64,000 nt of DNA from positions 30,823,724 to 30,887,723 of the forward strand of contig OY855904.1 of the NCBI GenBank assembly GCA_963693305.1, given 5' to 3'. The notes below the pieces were generated by a model that worked only from the letters and a program-made list of their open reading frames with translations, had not been told where the DNA came from and ran no database searches. Origin of the DNA: Meandrina meandrites. Lineage: Eukaryota; Cnidaria; Anthozoa; Scleractinia; Meandrinidae. Below are positions 1-11,300 of the stretch, in pieces (the first letter of the stretch is position 1; the number at the start of each line of letters is the position of its first letter). The position numbers and the translations under genes were made by a program.

Positions 1-3000
1 GGTGCAGTCATTGAGGTCAGTTTGCACCAATATGTCAATGATGAGAGAATACATTCAGATGAGAGAAATAACTTACAAAAACTTGCCTTTGATCACCACA
101 TTCCGAGATCCAGGTGCCAACACCATTTTATAATTCAATAAATGGTGGTGGTGGTGGTGGGGGAAGGGGGGTTGAAATGAAAAGGAAGAAGACTTTCCTT
201 GCATCATAATTTTTGATCTGCGTGCATTTAATTTTATTACACCTGCTAATGTAGTCTGATCTAAAGCTGAAAGGTTCTTGAGTATGCTGTTCTTTGTTAT
301 ACAATTCTAACAAGCAATTGTATGCTGATTTATGTGCGAACCTGTTTCAAGAGGTATGTAAACATGGGTATGACTTGTAGGCTTCAAAAAAAGTAATAAG
401 AAAATGGGACATGTCTTGATAGCTTAATACCACCATGAGAGAACTAACATAAACTATGAAATTCTCCCAAACTCCCTCTAATGACTCCATGAGGCTGTGT
501 AAGCACAAATCTATTTGCTGTTTCATACCTACAATAAAACTGTTAAATTACTTTTATATGAATCACACCAAAACAACGGCAATGACAAACAAACAAACAG
601 TAAAATGCAGTTTTTCTTTAATTTGATTTAACACTTTCAAAACCACCTGATCCAAGTATTACTGAAGAGTTTAAGAGGAACAACCCCAGGGGAAATGGTG
701 CTCAGTAATTTATAAAAAAAACAAAGTATATGCAGGAACAATACAACCTCAACCGTAAAATAGCAATAATAAGAACTGTAAGAAGCAGCAAAAAGCCTGG
801 AAAAGCTTAAATTAAATTACAAAAGGATCGAGTTCATAACATTTTGTACCAACTTTAATTGGATCAGTGTGTATAAACATAAACACTAGAATACATCAGT
901 ACAATTCTTATCATGCTGACTCGGTAGTTTATACAACGCAAGGTCAGCTATTAAATCAAGCCTTTTTTGACGCAATGTTTCGACAGTTGAAAGCTCGAAA
1001 CGATCAAATCGATTTCAGTACTCAAGGTGGCACTGAATGGACAGAAAATCAAAACATTTCGAACAGGCTATCTTACCTTGAGTTTGCTCACGATTGTTTT
1101 GGGATCACTGACTTTAAGGAGAGTCAAAAAAGTGCAGACTGATCGTGAATGATCGAACGAAGTGACATTGGGCCCAGGTATTGGGTCGTCTTGCAGTAGC
1201 TAGTAGGCTATCGATGCATTGGCTGGGCAGATTTTATCCTTCCCTTCGCTCACATGGATCTGGACCAACATGCGAATGTATTAAACTAACGGTATGTATC
1301 AAGAAGCGGAGACTGTTTTCCCAACTAAACTCGAACTTGTTTGTTCATTAAGGTTCTTTTAAAGAAAACGTAGCCAATTCGCTGATTTTCGCAGCGTATT
1401 TAACGAATAGTGTTCGCCTTCGTCGCCTCCGAGATGTGCACTCCACCACGACTTGACACCAATGACCATAATTTTCCTTTCGACCATGATGCATAGCGAT
1501 CCCAGTGCGCACACCGCCAGCGTAGGTAACGTACGTACATACGCACGGATTACGTACGCACGAATTAGACCTGGGGACGAGTTTGCTCAAAACGGCTCAA
1601 AACTACATTGAACCACTTCTAAATCACGAACTGCCACAACTCTTACACAAAAAACTGCTTTAAAATAATTTACATAACCGGCACCCAATGAATTTGCTAG
1701 GCTTGTTTTGCGGCCGTAATTTTCTTTGTTGTGGCGTGGCAGCTCATTTTCTTTAGCCGCAAGTTGACTTTGTTTCGCTATGTTTTTTTTAGCCTTGAGT
1801 TGATTGTTTTGCCTTGACTGTTTTGAAGTAAATCAAAAGAAATTTCTTCGCCTTCATCGAGGTCCCTTTTACACTGAATTACTCTTAGAGGTATATTGGT
1901 GTACAGTTTAGAAGTTTTTATACGAAAATTTGATTTGTGCGTCCACGTGCGTCCGTGAGGAACCCAAGAAAGTGCAGGGACATCAATTTCAATTTTAGCA
2001 CCAGTTACAGGTCAGACAAGTCAGACGAGTTAAACACGAAATATATTGATGTCTCGTTCGTCAACAAAACCTTGAGAGATTAACGATGCCATTTTATATT
2101 GTCCTGAGTTTATTTTGTTGTGCCTCGTTATATTTCATTTTTCTGTGAGCAAATTTCTTGTGTCGTAATATTATCTTGTATTTGTATAAGCCACTGTATA
2201 CTCTAAGAAATGGTGTGGCTTCTTATTAGCGAACACTGTAAACTCAAGCAGAAGGTTAATAAATGTTAGGCCTGCCTAAATCTATATATTACAATGAACA
2301 TCTTGTATTTTTGCCGAATTCTATTCTTCTGGAAAGAAGAGCTAGAGGAGCTTGACGTTTTCGAATCTCCCGCGAGAGGACGAGCGGCTTTTTAAGAAGT
2401 AAAAACTCCAAGTACTTCTCGTCCGCCAATAAACTATCCGCATGCGTACTAAGGAAAATTTGCGTGCGTTGACTAAGATGTTGAGCCTATTATCTGGCCC
2501 AAAACATTATTTCACACCGCTTAGCACTGCAGAAAAAAGGATGTGTAAACGGGGTACTCGTTCTATTTTATCCAAGCCATGCCAAAAATTTTCTGTCGTG
2601 TAGATGGGCCTACATGTACTTACAAAACGGTAATGTGGCTTTATGGTTTTTCAGGTCTTGTATTATAACTTATAAAAAGAATAATGGTTATCGGCCATAT
2701 TACACGAGTCTGTATGTGTATATAATGCAAGCTGAACACTTACATGTATATCAGTATAACATGTCTGTTTAATTTGATTTGTTTTTTTGGCATTATTCAT
2801 TATTAATTTGATCTGTCTGGAACTAGAATACTAAATTAGTCTTTTTTTCTGTCGCTTTCTTTTTCAGCCATTTGCCGTTCTTGTTTCCACCGGATGCTTT
2901 TGGTTTCATTTTGGTCATACAAGGTCATACAAGGAAGGGAACGCGGTACGTAGTTCTACGCTTTCTTAGAACGCAATAAATCTTGTATGCAAATTTAGTG

Positions 3001-3549
3001 CTGTATTGTTGAACTAACTTTCACATTTGTTTAATTTGCTACCGTCGCCATTGAAAGATTCATTGTTGAATTCGCTTTGTTGCTATGAATTGTTTCAACG
3101 CCCGTTTCACTCTTTTAACAAACTACGGATGGCTTGTAAGCTGCACTAGTCAGTCGAGCGAAAACACTTGAATATTCTAGCGATAAACCGAGACGACGGC
3201 TGAAGTCGTCGCATCGTGTTAGTTGTCTGTTTTCGCCCGCTCGACTGGCTGAAAAAAATAAAGCTTATCCCGTAACGCTAGTTTCTTTCTCTACACTCAT
3301 TTGGAATAAGGTCACTGAAGTTAATTCATTATGGGATTAAGCGCCAAAGTTTTCACCTAGAGCTTTTAATTTCAAATTTTCCTTCATAGGCAATAAACGA
3401 ACTCAGTTTTAATGTAGGCACTGATGGCTTGTGCATGTACTATTTTCTGCACGTTTTCATGGAACGTATACACCGGCTATCATATTGTATGAGAAATTGA
3501 CAACTCGTGACAACGTTATCTATTTTCACATGATTTTTTTTTCTCCAGT
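1..3549. other. AT-rich 5' flank without a supported gene
   Basis: I see no convincing coding exon here. The longest open frames (867-1142 on +, 1348-1590 on -) have no recognisable motif and no clear splice context. The stretch holds a GGT-rich microsatellite at about 143-160, an ACGT-rich low-complexity patch near 1525-1562, and an imperfect palindrome at 3148-3250. The last bases form a pyrimidine tract ending in CAG at 3549, a plausible acceptor for the exon that carries the TPR-CHAT start codon. The promoter and any upstream 5' UTR exon of that gene should lie here, but I could not place them. Confidence 0.5.
3148..3250. repeat. foldback/MITE-like palindrome, about 103 bp
   Basis: The left arm at 3148-3166 (agtcagtcgagcgaaaaca) is matched in reverse complement by the right arm ending at 3250, with a short insertion. 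The centre contains a second small inverted repeat (gacgacggctgaagtcgtcg). It resembles a non-autonomous DNA transposon remnant; no target-site duplication was seen. Confidence 0.6.
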
Positions 3550-3566
3550 ATTTAGAAAGGACTGTC

Positions 3567-6500
3567 ATGGACATCGAAAAATCTGCTATACGAGCCGTCT
3601 TTATAGGCATAGTTGTTACCAATTTCCTTCTTAACACCTGCCGTGTCTTAGAAGCCATTGTGTTGTGCGAAGAATGCTTGATGATCGTAAACAACAAATC
3701 AATCGTAAAAGAAGAAGGAGCAAAATTATTACACAAAGGGATATATTGGGTGATGCTACAGGCTTACTCACTTATTAGTGATTACGCGAATGCTATAAAA
3801 TACGCCAGAAAACTTCTTCTCATTCACCGCGAATGTGGAGAAAGAGACCGAGAAAGCAAAGTAACTAAACAACTGGCAGGATTGTATCAAAGTCAACATA
3901 AATATACAAAAGCAATAGAACTTTATAAGAAAACGGTCGACATCTTTAAAGAAGTTGGCGACAGAGAAGGAGAAGCGTCATCACTCGAACACCTAGGAGA
4001 TGTGTTTTACTCTATTGATGAGCATGTGAAGGCAAAAGGATATTTAGAGAAAGCACTTGCGATCAGAAAAGAAATTGGTGACAGAAAAGGAGAAGCAGCA
4101 GATTACGGTAAACTAGGAGTTTCGTTTTGCTATCATGGTGAATATGTCAAGGCTGAAGAATATCTCGAGAAGGCACTTGCGATCAGAAAAGAACTTCGTG
4201 ATAGGAAGGGAGAAGCAGCAGATTACGGCAACCTAACAAATGTTTATGAGTCTCGCGGCGAACATGTCAAGGTAAAGGAATATCTAGAAAAGGCACTTGC
4301 TATTGCGAAAGACATCGGTGATAGACGACAAGAAGCAGACGGTTACCGAAGACTGGGAACTATGTATTCTAAACTTGCCGAACATGAGAAAGCCAAAAAA
4401 CATATCGAGAGGGCAATTGCGATCAGAATCGAAATTGGTAATGGAGAACTTGCAGCTGAACATTATGGAGAACTAGGAGATCTCTGTCGCTCACTTGGTG
4501 AATATGTCAGCGCTGAAGAATGCCTTGAGAAAGCACTTACTATCAGAAAACAAATGGGTTTCAGAAGAGGAGAAGCTGCGGATTACGAAAGAGCAGGAAA
4601 TGCATTTAACACTCTTGGTAAATATGAAAAGGCAAAAGAATATCACGAGAAAGCACTTGCCATCAGAAAAGAAATTGGTGACAGAAAAGGAGAAGCCGCT
4701 GTTTACGGAAACCTAGGATATGTGTATAAATCTCTCGGTAAATATCTCGAGGCTATAGAGCATCTTCAGAAAGCTCTTGCGATCAGAAGAGAAACTGGCG
4801 ACAGGAGAGGGGAAGCAGCAGATTATGGAGGATTGGGAACTGTGTTTCATTATCGTGGTGAATATGTCGAGGCTGAAGAATATTTCGAGAAAGCGCTTAG
4901 CATAACAAAAGAAATTGGCGACAGAAAAGGAGAGGCATCGGTCTACGGAAATCTTGGAACTATGTTTCAATGTCTTGGTGAATTTCTCAAGGCTAAATAT
5001 TTTTTTGAGGAAGCACTTGCGATCAGACAGCAAATGGGTGACAAGGGAGGAGAAGCAAAATATTACGGAAGCCTAGGAATTGTGTTTCAGTCCCTTGATG
5101 ACTATGCCAAAGCTAAAGAATATCACGAGAAAGCGCTTGCGATCAGAAAGGAAATCTGCGACAGAAAAGGACAAGCTACAGAGTATGGAAATCTAGGAAC
5201 TGTGTTTGACTCTCTTTGTGAATATATGAAAGCAAAAAAATGTGCTGAGAAAGCGCTTGAAATCAGCAAGCAAATTATGGACAGAAAGGGAGAAGGAGAG
5301 CAACACGGAAGACTAGGATCTGTGTTTTGCTCTCTTGGTGAATACGTGAGCGCTGAAGAACAGTTTACAAAAGCACTCGCTATCAGAAAAGAAATTTGCG
5401 ACAGAGAAGGAGAAGCAATAGATTACAGTAATCTGGGAACTGTTTTCTTTTTTCGTGGTGAATATTTTAAGGCAAAAGAACATATCGAAAAATCAATTGC
5501 GATGAACGTAGAAATTGCAGATAGAAGAGTAGAAGCAGCAAATTACGGACACCTTGGAAATATCTTTTACCAACTTGGAGAATATCGCAAGGCTAAGGAA
5601 TATCTTGAACAAGCGATCGCCATCACAAAAGAAAGTGGTGACAGAAAAGGACAAGCAGAACATTACGGAAACCTAGCGACATTGTTACTTTCTAATGGTG
5701 AGTACGTTAAAGCTAAAGAATACTATGAGAATTCACTTGTACTTATAAACAAAATTGGTGACAAAAAACTGGGAGCGACATTTTACGGAAACCAAGGAGT
5801 TACGTTTCGATCCACTGGCGAATTTGCCAAATCTAAAGAATGTTTCGGCAAAGCGCTTTTGATCGCCAAAGATACTGGTGATAGAAAAGGCGAAGCAGAA
5901 CAATACAGAAACCTAGGAACTGTGTTACAGTTTCTTGGGGAATATGCCAAGGCCGAAGAATATCTTCAGAAAGCATTTGCTATCACAAAAGAAACTAGTG
6001 ACAGAAAAGGACAAGCGGAGCATCATGGAAAATTGGGGACGGCGTTTCAATTTCACTGTGAATATGATAAAGCAAAAGAACACTTTGAGAAGTCTCTTGC
6101 AATCAGAGAAGAGATTAATGACAGGAAAGGAGAAGCCGAGGATTGTGGTAACCTTTGTTCCGTGCTTCAATCTCTCGGCGAATACGTGAAAGCTAAAGGG
6201 TATCTTGAGAAAGCACTCGCCATCAGGAAAGAAATTGGCGACAAAAAAGGAGAAGGTGAAGATGGCGGAAAGCTGGGTAATTTGCTTAAATCCACTGGTG
6301 AATTTGCGAAGGCAAAACAACAAATCAAGAAAGCACTTGCAATCAGAAAAGAAATTGGTGACATCAGAGGTGAAGCTGCGGATTACAGAAGCCTTGGAAC
6401 TGTTCATAGTTTTGTCGGTGACTATGTCACTGCTAAAGAATATCTTGAGAAAGCGCTTGCAGTCAGAAATGAAATTGGTGACAGACGTGGACAGGCTGCG

Positions 6501-8801
6501 GATTACATAGATCTGTCATTTGTATTCTCTTCTCTCGGTGAATATGTCAAAGCTGAAAGATGCCTTGAAAAAGCACTAGAGATCAGAAAAGAAATGGGTG
6601 ACAGGAAAGGAGAGGCAGCAGCTAACAGCGAACTAGGAAGCCTGTTTCATTTTCTTCATCAACCTGTGATGGCTAAAACATATCTCAAGAAGGCAAATGC
6701 AATCAGGAACGAAATAGGCGACGCGGAAGGAGAAGCTGCAGAGTACAGAAATCTCGGAAGTCTGTTTCAATCCCTTGGTAAATACGAGAAGGCTGCAAAG
6801 TATTACGAGAAAATGCTTGCGTTCACAATAGAAATTGGCGACCGAAGTGGAGAAGCAGAAGCGTACGGAAACCTGGGAGCTGTGTGGCAATCAATTGGTG
6901 ATTTTGTCAAGGCTAAAGGTTACCTCGAGAAATCACTTGCGATCACAAAAGAATTTGGCAACCGAAGAGGAGAGGGTGCGAATTATGGAAACCTAGGAAC
7001 TGTCGTTTTTCATCTTGGTGAATACGCTAAGGCTAAAGAATATCACGAGAAAGCACTTGAGATATGTAAAGAAACTGGAGATGTTTTAAACGAGTGTGAA
7101 TGCCATCTTCGGTTTGCAGTGGACACTTTATGCAAAGGAATGATACAGGAAGCTTTACCAAATCTGTTCGCTGTTTTACAACACTACGAGAATTTGCAAG
7201 GTCTTCTCAGAGACAATGACCAATTCAAGATATCATTTCAAGACGAGCGCTTTTTAATCTACTGGTCACTTAGTTCACTTTTATGTAGTGTCGGAGCTCC
7301 AAACAAAGCTTTATATGTTTCTGAGCTTGGACGGGCTAGAGCCCTGGCAGACTTAATGTCAGTTCAGTACGATTCAGTGGAAAAACCAATCTCTGCTAAT
7401 CCTCAATTATGGGTTGGTGTTGAAAGTGTTATGATGAAAGAAAGCAAATGTACTGGTGTTTACATGTCCTATCTTTTTTATCTCTGTTTTTGGATTCTTC
7501 AGCCAAACAAAACCACGATTTTTCGGAACGTAAAAGTAAGTGACGATTGCATTTATAAAGGAGCATTACGGAATTTGGACTACTATTTTGAAAACGTTAC
7601 CTTCCGACAGTTTCAAACTTTACCTCAAGGACTCTGCGAAGATCGTTCGTTGTTTCCTTCAAACGGTGGTAAGTTGACATCTAAGACATTTCCGAAAAAT
7701 AGTCTTGCAGCTTCCCGGCTTGTTGAGGAAGATGAAGACCAAGATTCTGAACTGAGTCTTTCTCGGTGTTATGAAATGATCATCGCTCCTGTAGTTGACC
7801 TTTTCGAGGAGCCCGAGATATTAATTGTACCTGAACGCTCCTTGTACAAAGTTCCTTTTGCAGCGTTAACTGATGAAAGCGGGAAGTATTTATCAGAGAC
7901 TTTCAGGATTCGCATCGTTCCTTCTTTGACGACTCTCAAGCTCATTCAGGACAGTCCAGCAGACTATCACAGTCAGACTGGTGCACTGATAGTGGGGGAT
8001 CCTGATGTTGGTTTGGTGTTTCTCAAGGGGCGTCTTCAAAAGATATCGCGGTTACCTTTTGCAGGAGAGGAAGCGGAGATGATTGGACGCCTGCTAAACG
8101 TTCAACCTTTGTTAGGAGAGCACGCAACTAAACAGGCGGTACTTCAAGAGATAAACTCAGTGAGCCTGATACATTTTGCTGCCCATGGTGATGCCGAAAG
8201 AGGAGAAATTGCACTTGCTCCTGTGCGCACTGCAAATGAAGTTCCTCAAGAAGAAGCCTACTTATTAACAATGTCTGAAATTTCACGTATTCAACTTCGG
8301 GCTAAACTTGTAGTTGTTAGCTGTTGTCACAGTGCTAGTGGACAAGTAAGAGCCGAAGGAGTTGTTGGAATCGCTCGAGCATTCTTAGGATCCGGTGCAC
8401 GCTCAGTGCTGGTGGCCTTATGGGCGATAGAAGACAGTGCAACAGAGCAGTTCATGAGTCGTTTCTACGAGCACCTTGTTCGTGGGGAAAGTGCCAGTGA
8501 GTCTCTTCACGAGGCCATGAAGTGGATGAGAGGGAATGGCTATTCTGATGTGGGGCAGTGGGCTCCGTTTATACTGATTGGAGATAACGTGACATTTGAC
8601 TTTGAAAAAGGAAGGTGGGTTTCGGAAAAAAAAAGATATATTTTGGAGGTCTGGAGTAGTTGGTGGATCCCTAAGGGAATAGATAAGTGCCTGTTTAATA
8701 CAGGACCGACAGATAATGAACTTTACATGTCTGCAAATTCAAATATGACAATTGCCAAAAAAAAACTTGGACCTCAAGTCACCAGTTTAAAAAAACATTA
8801 A
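3567..8801 (+). CDS. TPR-CHAT protein (about 27 tetratricopeptide repeats plus caspase-like CHAT domain)
   Basis: The frame codes 1744 residues without interruption. Residues about 75-1180 are tetratricopeptide repeats of exactly 40 residues, consensus EYxKAKEYxEKALAIRKEIG then DRKGEAxxYGNLGTVFxSLG. A linker of about 200 residues follows, then a C-terminal CHAT domain at about residues 1390-1680. The predicted catalytic pair is His1540 in HFAAHGDAERGE and Cys1587 in SCCHS. CHAT domains are caspase-like peptidases; TPR arrays bind protein partners. The product is probably a cytosolic signalling or regulated-protease protein, resembling cnidarian TPR28-like proteins. The start is the first ATG after the acceptor at 3549. 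The last 60 or so residues after GDNVTFDFEKG may be intron read-through: a donor at 8614/8615 (GAAG|GTGGGT) joined to an acceptor at 9272 would give a 1689-residue protein ending at TGA 9292-9294. The paralogue at 15-16 kb shares sequence beside that acceptor, which supports this. Confidence 0.92.
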   Translation: MDIEKSAIRAVFIGIVVTNFLLNTCRVLEAIVLCEECLMIVNNKSIVKEEGAKLLHKGIYWVMLQAYSLISDYANAIKYARKLLLIHRECGERDRESKVTKQLAGLYQSQHKYTKAIELYKKTVDIFKEVGDREGEASSLEHLGDVFYSIDEHVKAKGYLEKALAIRKEIGDRKGEAADYGKLGVSFCYHGEYVKAEEYLEKALAIRKELRDRKGEAADYGNLTNVYESRGEHVKVKEYLEKALAIAKDIGDRRQEADGYRRLGTMYSKLAEHEKAKKHIERAIAIRIEIGNGELAAEHYGELGDLCRSLGEYVSAEECLEKALTIRKQMGFRRGEAADYERAGNAFNTLGKYEKAKEYHEKALAIRKEIGDRKGEAAVYGNLGYVYKSLGKYLEAIEHLQKALAIRRETGDRRGEAADYGGLGTVFHYRGEYVEAEEYFEKALSITKEIGDRKGEASVYGNLGTMFQCLGEFLKAKYFFEEALAIRQQMGDKGGEAKYYGSLGIVFQSLDDYAKAKEYHEKALAIRKEICDRKGQATEYGNLGTVFDSLCEYMKAKKCAEKALEISKQIMDRKGEGEQHGRLGSVFCSLGEYVSAEEQFTKALAIRKEICDREGEAIDYSNLGTVFFFRGEYFKAKEHIEKSIAMNVEIADRRVEAANYGHLGNIFYQLGEYRKAKEYLEQAIAITKESGDRKGQAEHYGNLATLLLSNGEYVKAKEYYENSLVLINKIGDKKLGATFYGNQGVTFRSTGEFAKSKECFGKALLIAKDTGDRKGEAEQYRNLGTVLQFLGEYAKAEEYLQKAFAITKETSDRKGQAEHHGKLGTAFQFHCEYDKAKEHFEKSLAIREEINDRKGEAEDCGNLCSVLQSLGEYVKAKGYLEKALAIRKEIGDKKGEGEDGGKLGNLLKSTGEFAKAKQQIKKALAIRKEIGDIRGEAADYRSLGTVHSFVGDYVTAKEYLEKALAVRNEIGDRRGQAADYIDLSFVFSSLGEYVKAERCLEKALEIRKEMGDRKGEAAANSELGSLFHFLHQPVMAKTYLKKANAIRNEIGDAEGEAAEYRNLGSLFQSLGKYEKAAKYYEKMLAFTIEIGDRSGEAEAYGNLGAVWQSIGDFVKAKGYLEKSLAITKEFGNRRGEGANYGNLGTVVFHLGEYAKAKEYHEKALEICKETGDVLNECECHLRFAVDTLCKGMIQEALPNLFAVLQHYENLQGLLRDNDQFKISFQDERFLIYWSLSSLLCSVGAPNKALYVSELGRARALADLMSVQYDSVEKPISANPQLWVGVESVMMKESKCTGVYMSYLFYLCFWILQPNKTTIFRNVKVSDDCIYKGALRNLDYYFENVTFRQFQTLPQGLCEDRSLFPSNGGKLTSKTFPKNSLAASRLVEEDEDQDSELSLSRCYEMIIAPVVDLFEEPEILIVPERSLYKVPFAALTDESGKYLSETFRIRIVPSLTTLKLIQDSPADYHSQTGALIVGDPDVGLVFLKGRLQKISRLPFAGEEAEMIGRLLNVQPLLGEHATKQAVLQEINSVSLIHFAAHGDAERGEIALAPVRTANEVPQEEAYLLTMSEISRIQLRAKLVVVSCCHSASGQVRAEGVVGIARAFLGSGARSVLVALWAIEDSATEQFMSRFYEHLVRGESASESLHEAMKWMRGNGYSDVGQWAPFILIGDNVTFDFEKGRWVSEKKRYILEVWSSWWIPKGIDKCLFNTGPTDNELYMSANSNMTIAKKKLGPQVTSLKKH
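3841..7080 (+). repeat. 120-nt in-frame tandem repeat array coding the TPRs (27 units)
   Basis: Units start every 120 nt from 3841 to 6961, recognisable by the recurring gacagaaaaggagaagca. No indel breaks register over 3240 nt, although units differ at many positions. This fits selection for the 40-residue TPR period. Several open frames on the opposite strand and in other + frames here are by-products of the periodic composition. Confidence 0.9.
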
Positions 8802-9272
8802 CACTGAGAATGACGTTTTTTACAACAGTTACAGGTGTTCGAAGTGCTAAGGAAAAAATGTTCTTGATTTGAGGCTTAAAAATACCTAAAATTTTAGGGT
8901 TCTGATTGCTATCTTTTGCAGTGTCCGCTAACACCTTCAAATTGACCTTTGATTGGTCCGCTGTCTAGGATTATTAAACACTGCCGACATCCAAAAGAGT
9001 TAACAGAAACATTCAGACTCGGGTCGCTCAATATAGCGAATTGATGTCAAACCCAGAGGTATTTTGAATAACGCATGTCGAAAGGTTGAAAGGCTGGTAC
9101 ACATTTTTGTTCTCTGAGTCCCATCATTAAACAGGGACAAACAGGACAGGAAGCAAACCAAAAGGACATTAGCTAGTCGTAGCTATAGTTCCAACCCTTG
9201 GCTATGTATTCTTGTATAAAAAGAAGATGTATTCAATCAGAATTAAATAAATATTTTTCCTTTTAATTGCAG

Positions 9273-9294
9273 ATGTTGTAACAAAAGAGAGTGA
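9273..9294 (+). other. possible last coding exon of the TPR-CHAT gene
   Basis: A pyrimidine-rich tract ends in TTGCAG at 9272. Joined in phase to a donor after 8614, this segment adds a few codons and then TGA at 9292-9294. A related sequence (ttgcaggtgttttag) follows the CHAT paralogue at about 16574-16588, after its own consensus donor (CCG|GTAAGT at 16110). The shared arrangement suggests an ancestral 3' intron. This is inference from splice consensus and paralogy only. Confidence 0.45.
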
Positions 9295-9529
9295 TCAGTG
9301 GAGAGATCATTCAAGTGAGATTCAAAGCATGTAGTTTCGTAGAGTTAAATGTTTTTTTTTAACAGCAAAGACCTACCTAATCATCCGAGTGGCGTTTTTG
9401 CCTGTTTTATTGTACGATAGGCATCTGGCTCTTGATGGCATAGACGTGCCCGCCTTTGGTGTTCTATCGCAGCTATATTAACAATATAACTATTTACAAG
9501 GCTAAGGATTTAAAAAAAATGTTTTTTAT

Positions 9530-9617
9530 AAAAACCGAACGTTTTCGACTTGAGAAAGTCATCATCAGGGTAAAAATTTCATGATGGCTGTTCCAAGTCG
9601 AAAATGTTCGGTTTTTA
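9530..9617 (-). repeat. inverted repeat with hammerhead-ribozyme-like core on the minus strand
   Basis: The arms at 9530-9552 and 9593-9617 are reverse complements with one or two differences. Read on the minus strand from 9570 to 9535, the sequence contains CTGATGA (9568-9562), then a five-base-pair stem with a TCTC loop (9560-9547), then GAAA (9546-9543). That order matches the conserved core of hammerhead ribozymes found in Penelope-like elements. Stem I and a cleavage site were not established. Confidence 0.4.
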
Positions 9618-10375
9618 CGGTCTATTTTGAAAATAGGAGTATAGAACGGGGCCCAATTTCAGTCAGTTCTTGTAAACTCCCAAGGGAATACTTTTCGTTG
9701 CTGGCGATGAAAACGTCACTCCAAGGAAATACGAACGATTTGATGGCGAGTGTTTGCAATAAAAAGCTGTCAACACTTAGCAGATCCTGTAAAACAACAT
9801 TACATAACAAAGTGAAAACGTAATTTGCTAGATCATATCAAACGTTACATAACCAAAACGTGACTAGCATATATCAGACAAATTGAGAATGTCAGTAACC
9901 AGAAACACTTTCAATACCTATATGAAAATATCCCATATGGTGGCTCGCGGCTAGTTTTGGGAACGAAGGTGCTCTTTTCTAAATCGAATCTTGGGCATGT
10001 AAACGTTAAGATTTCTCTGATTTTTTGCAAACGAAATAGCAATGTTCAAATTGTTTAAGCTTTAATTTTAGCGCAAACAAAATAAACGATCACGAGATAT
10101 GAGCACTTTTGAAAAAATTGATTTATAAAAAAAACAACGTAAATATTTACCAAACGCGATGTATTTTTCTCTTATTGATGCCAATAAGTTTAGTTATCCA
10201 AGTTTTAATGTGAACAAGTTTCAACGAAATCGGCTGGGTAAAAATTGCTGCACGGTTGAGTGTTGAATTTTTGCTTTTAATTATGAAACCTCAAGAAGTA
10301 GGGAGAAACATTAACGGCTCGTGTTTCCCCTACACTTCTTTCGTGCTATCGCCGCTTCCTGCGTGCTATCCTTAT

Positions 10376-10559
10376 GGGTTAGAGACTGTTGTGAGTGTTT
10401 TGTTTACAAATACACGCACGCGCTGGCCGCACAATGAACGAGAAATTTTCAATACTGCACGAGGCGTAGCCGAGTGCAGTATTGAAAATTTCGAGTTCAT
10501 TGTGCTGCCAGCAAGTGCGTGTATTTGTAAACAAAACACGAACTAACAGCCTCTAACCC
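10376..10559. mobile_element. 184-bp palindromic MITE/foldback element
   Basis: The left end gggttagagactgttgtgag and its following bases up to the centre near 10468 pair with the right arm ending ctctaaccc at 10559. The arms, about 85 nt each with a few mismatches, share gtttacaaatacacgc. Open frames on both strands across it are a consequence of the symmetry. Likely a non-autonomous DNA transposon. Confidence 0.75.
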
Positions 10560-11157
10560 TTTTAATATACAATCTGAGTACACTGCACGCAATACACAAT
10601 TTTGCGAATTTTGATCAAGAATTTTAATAAATAAGAATTCAGTTGTATCTAAGTAGTACAAAATTATACTGGCGTAGTTTAAGAATATCGAAATCACAAA
10701 AACCTTTACTTAATCAAATATAAAGGAGGCTAAAAATCGTTCACAACATCGTTCATAAGCTGAAAACGTTCACAAAAAAGTCAGCCATTGTCAATAATGC
10801 ACGATTTTTATGCGTTATTGTCAATAACGCACTGTCGGAGTTTGCTGACGTCAGGTAAAGTAAAATCACGTGGTCGATTTTAACCAATTGCTTGTGCGGA
10901 TTTTGGACAGTGAACGAAGATTGTATATTAAAACAGAACAGAGCACAGTCGAGGCTTCTTTATTTGTTATAAAGCACGCAAGGAAGTGACGAGACCAAGA
11001 AATAAACGGCACGCAATGCATGCAGAAGCGATAACGTTTCAGGAAAATTGTCAAAAAATAATAACGTCAATAAAAGTGATTGACAACTTCTAAGTTGATC
11101 GATTGTTCTACGAAAGTTGCGTTATCTTGTAGCGTAACATACGCTATACAATGTACG

Positions 11158-11198
11158 ATATCAGAAGCATATTACCTCCTAGGTGATATGCTTCTGAC
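11158..11198. repeat. short hairpin, about 41 bp
   Basis: tatcagaagcatat is repeated in inverted orientation as atatgcttctga around a centre cctcctagg. It is an isolated small inverted repeat with no gene context, so it is probably repeat-derived. Confidence 0.55.
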
Positions 11199-11300
11199 GA
11201 TAAACGATACAAGGTCAAACGCTGTCTTGAAATTGTTTACACCGGCCTTTTCGTTTTGAAAGAAGATTTCTGTTTACGTAATCTAATAGGCCATTTTCGT

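Noticed and set aside
4495..6890. Open frames in other phases and on the minus strand across the TPR array
   Set aside because: They repeat with the 120-nt period of the TPR-coding frame and have no independent motif; they are composition shadows.
3567..8801. Bacterial CHAT-TPR (Craspase-like) defence system
   Set aside because: The window has spliced eukaryotic genes, no CRISPR array or Cas-like gene, and the TPR-CHAT architecture is native to cnidarian genomes.
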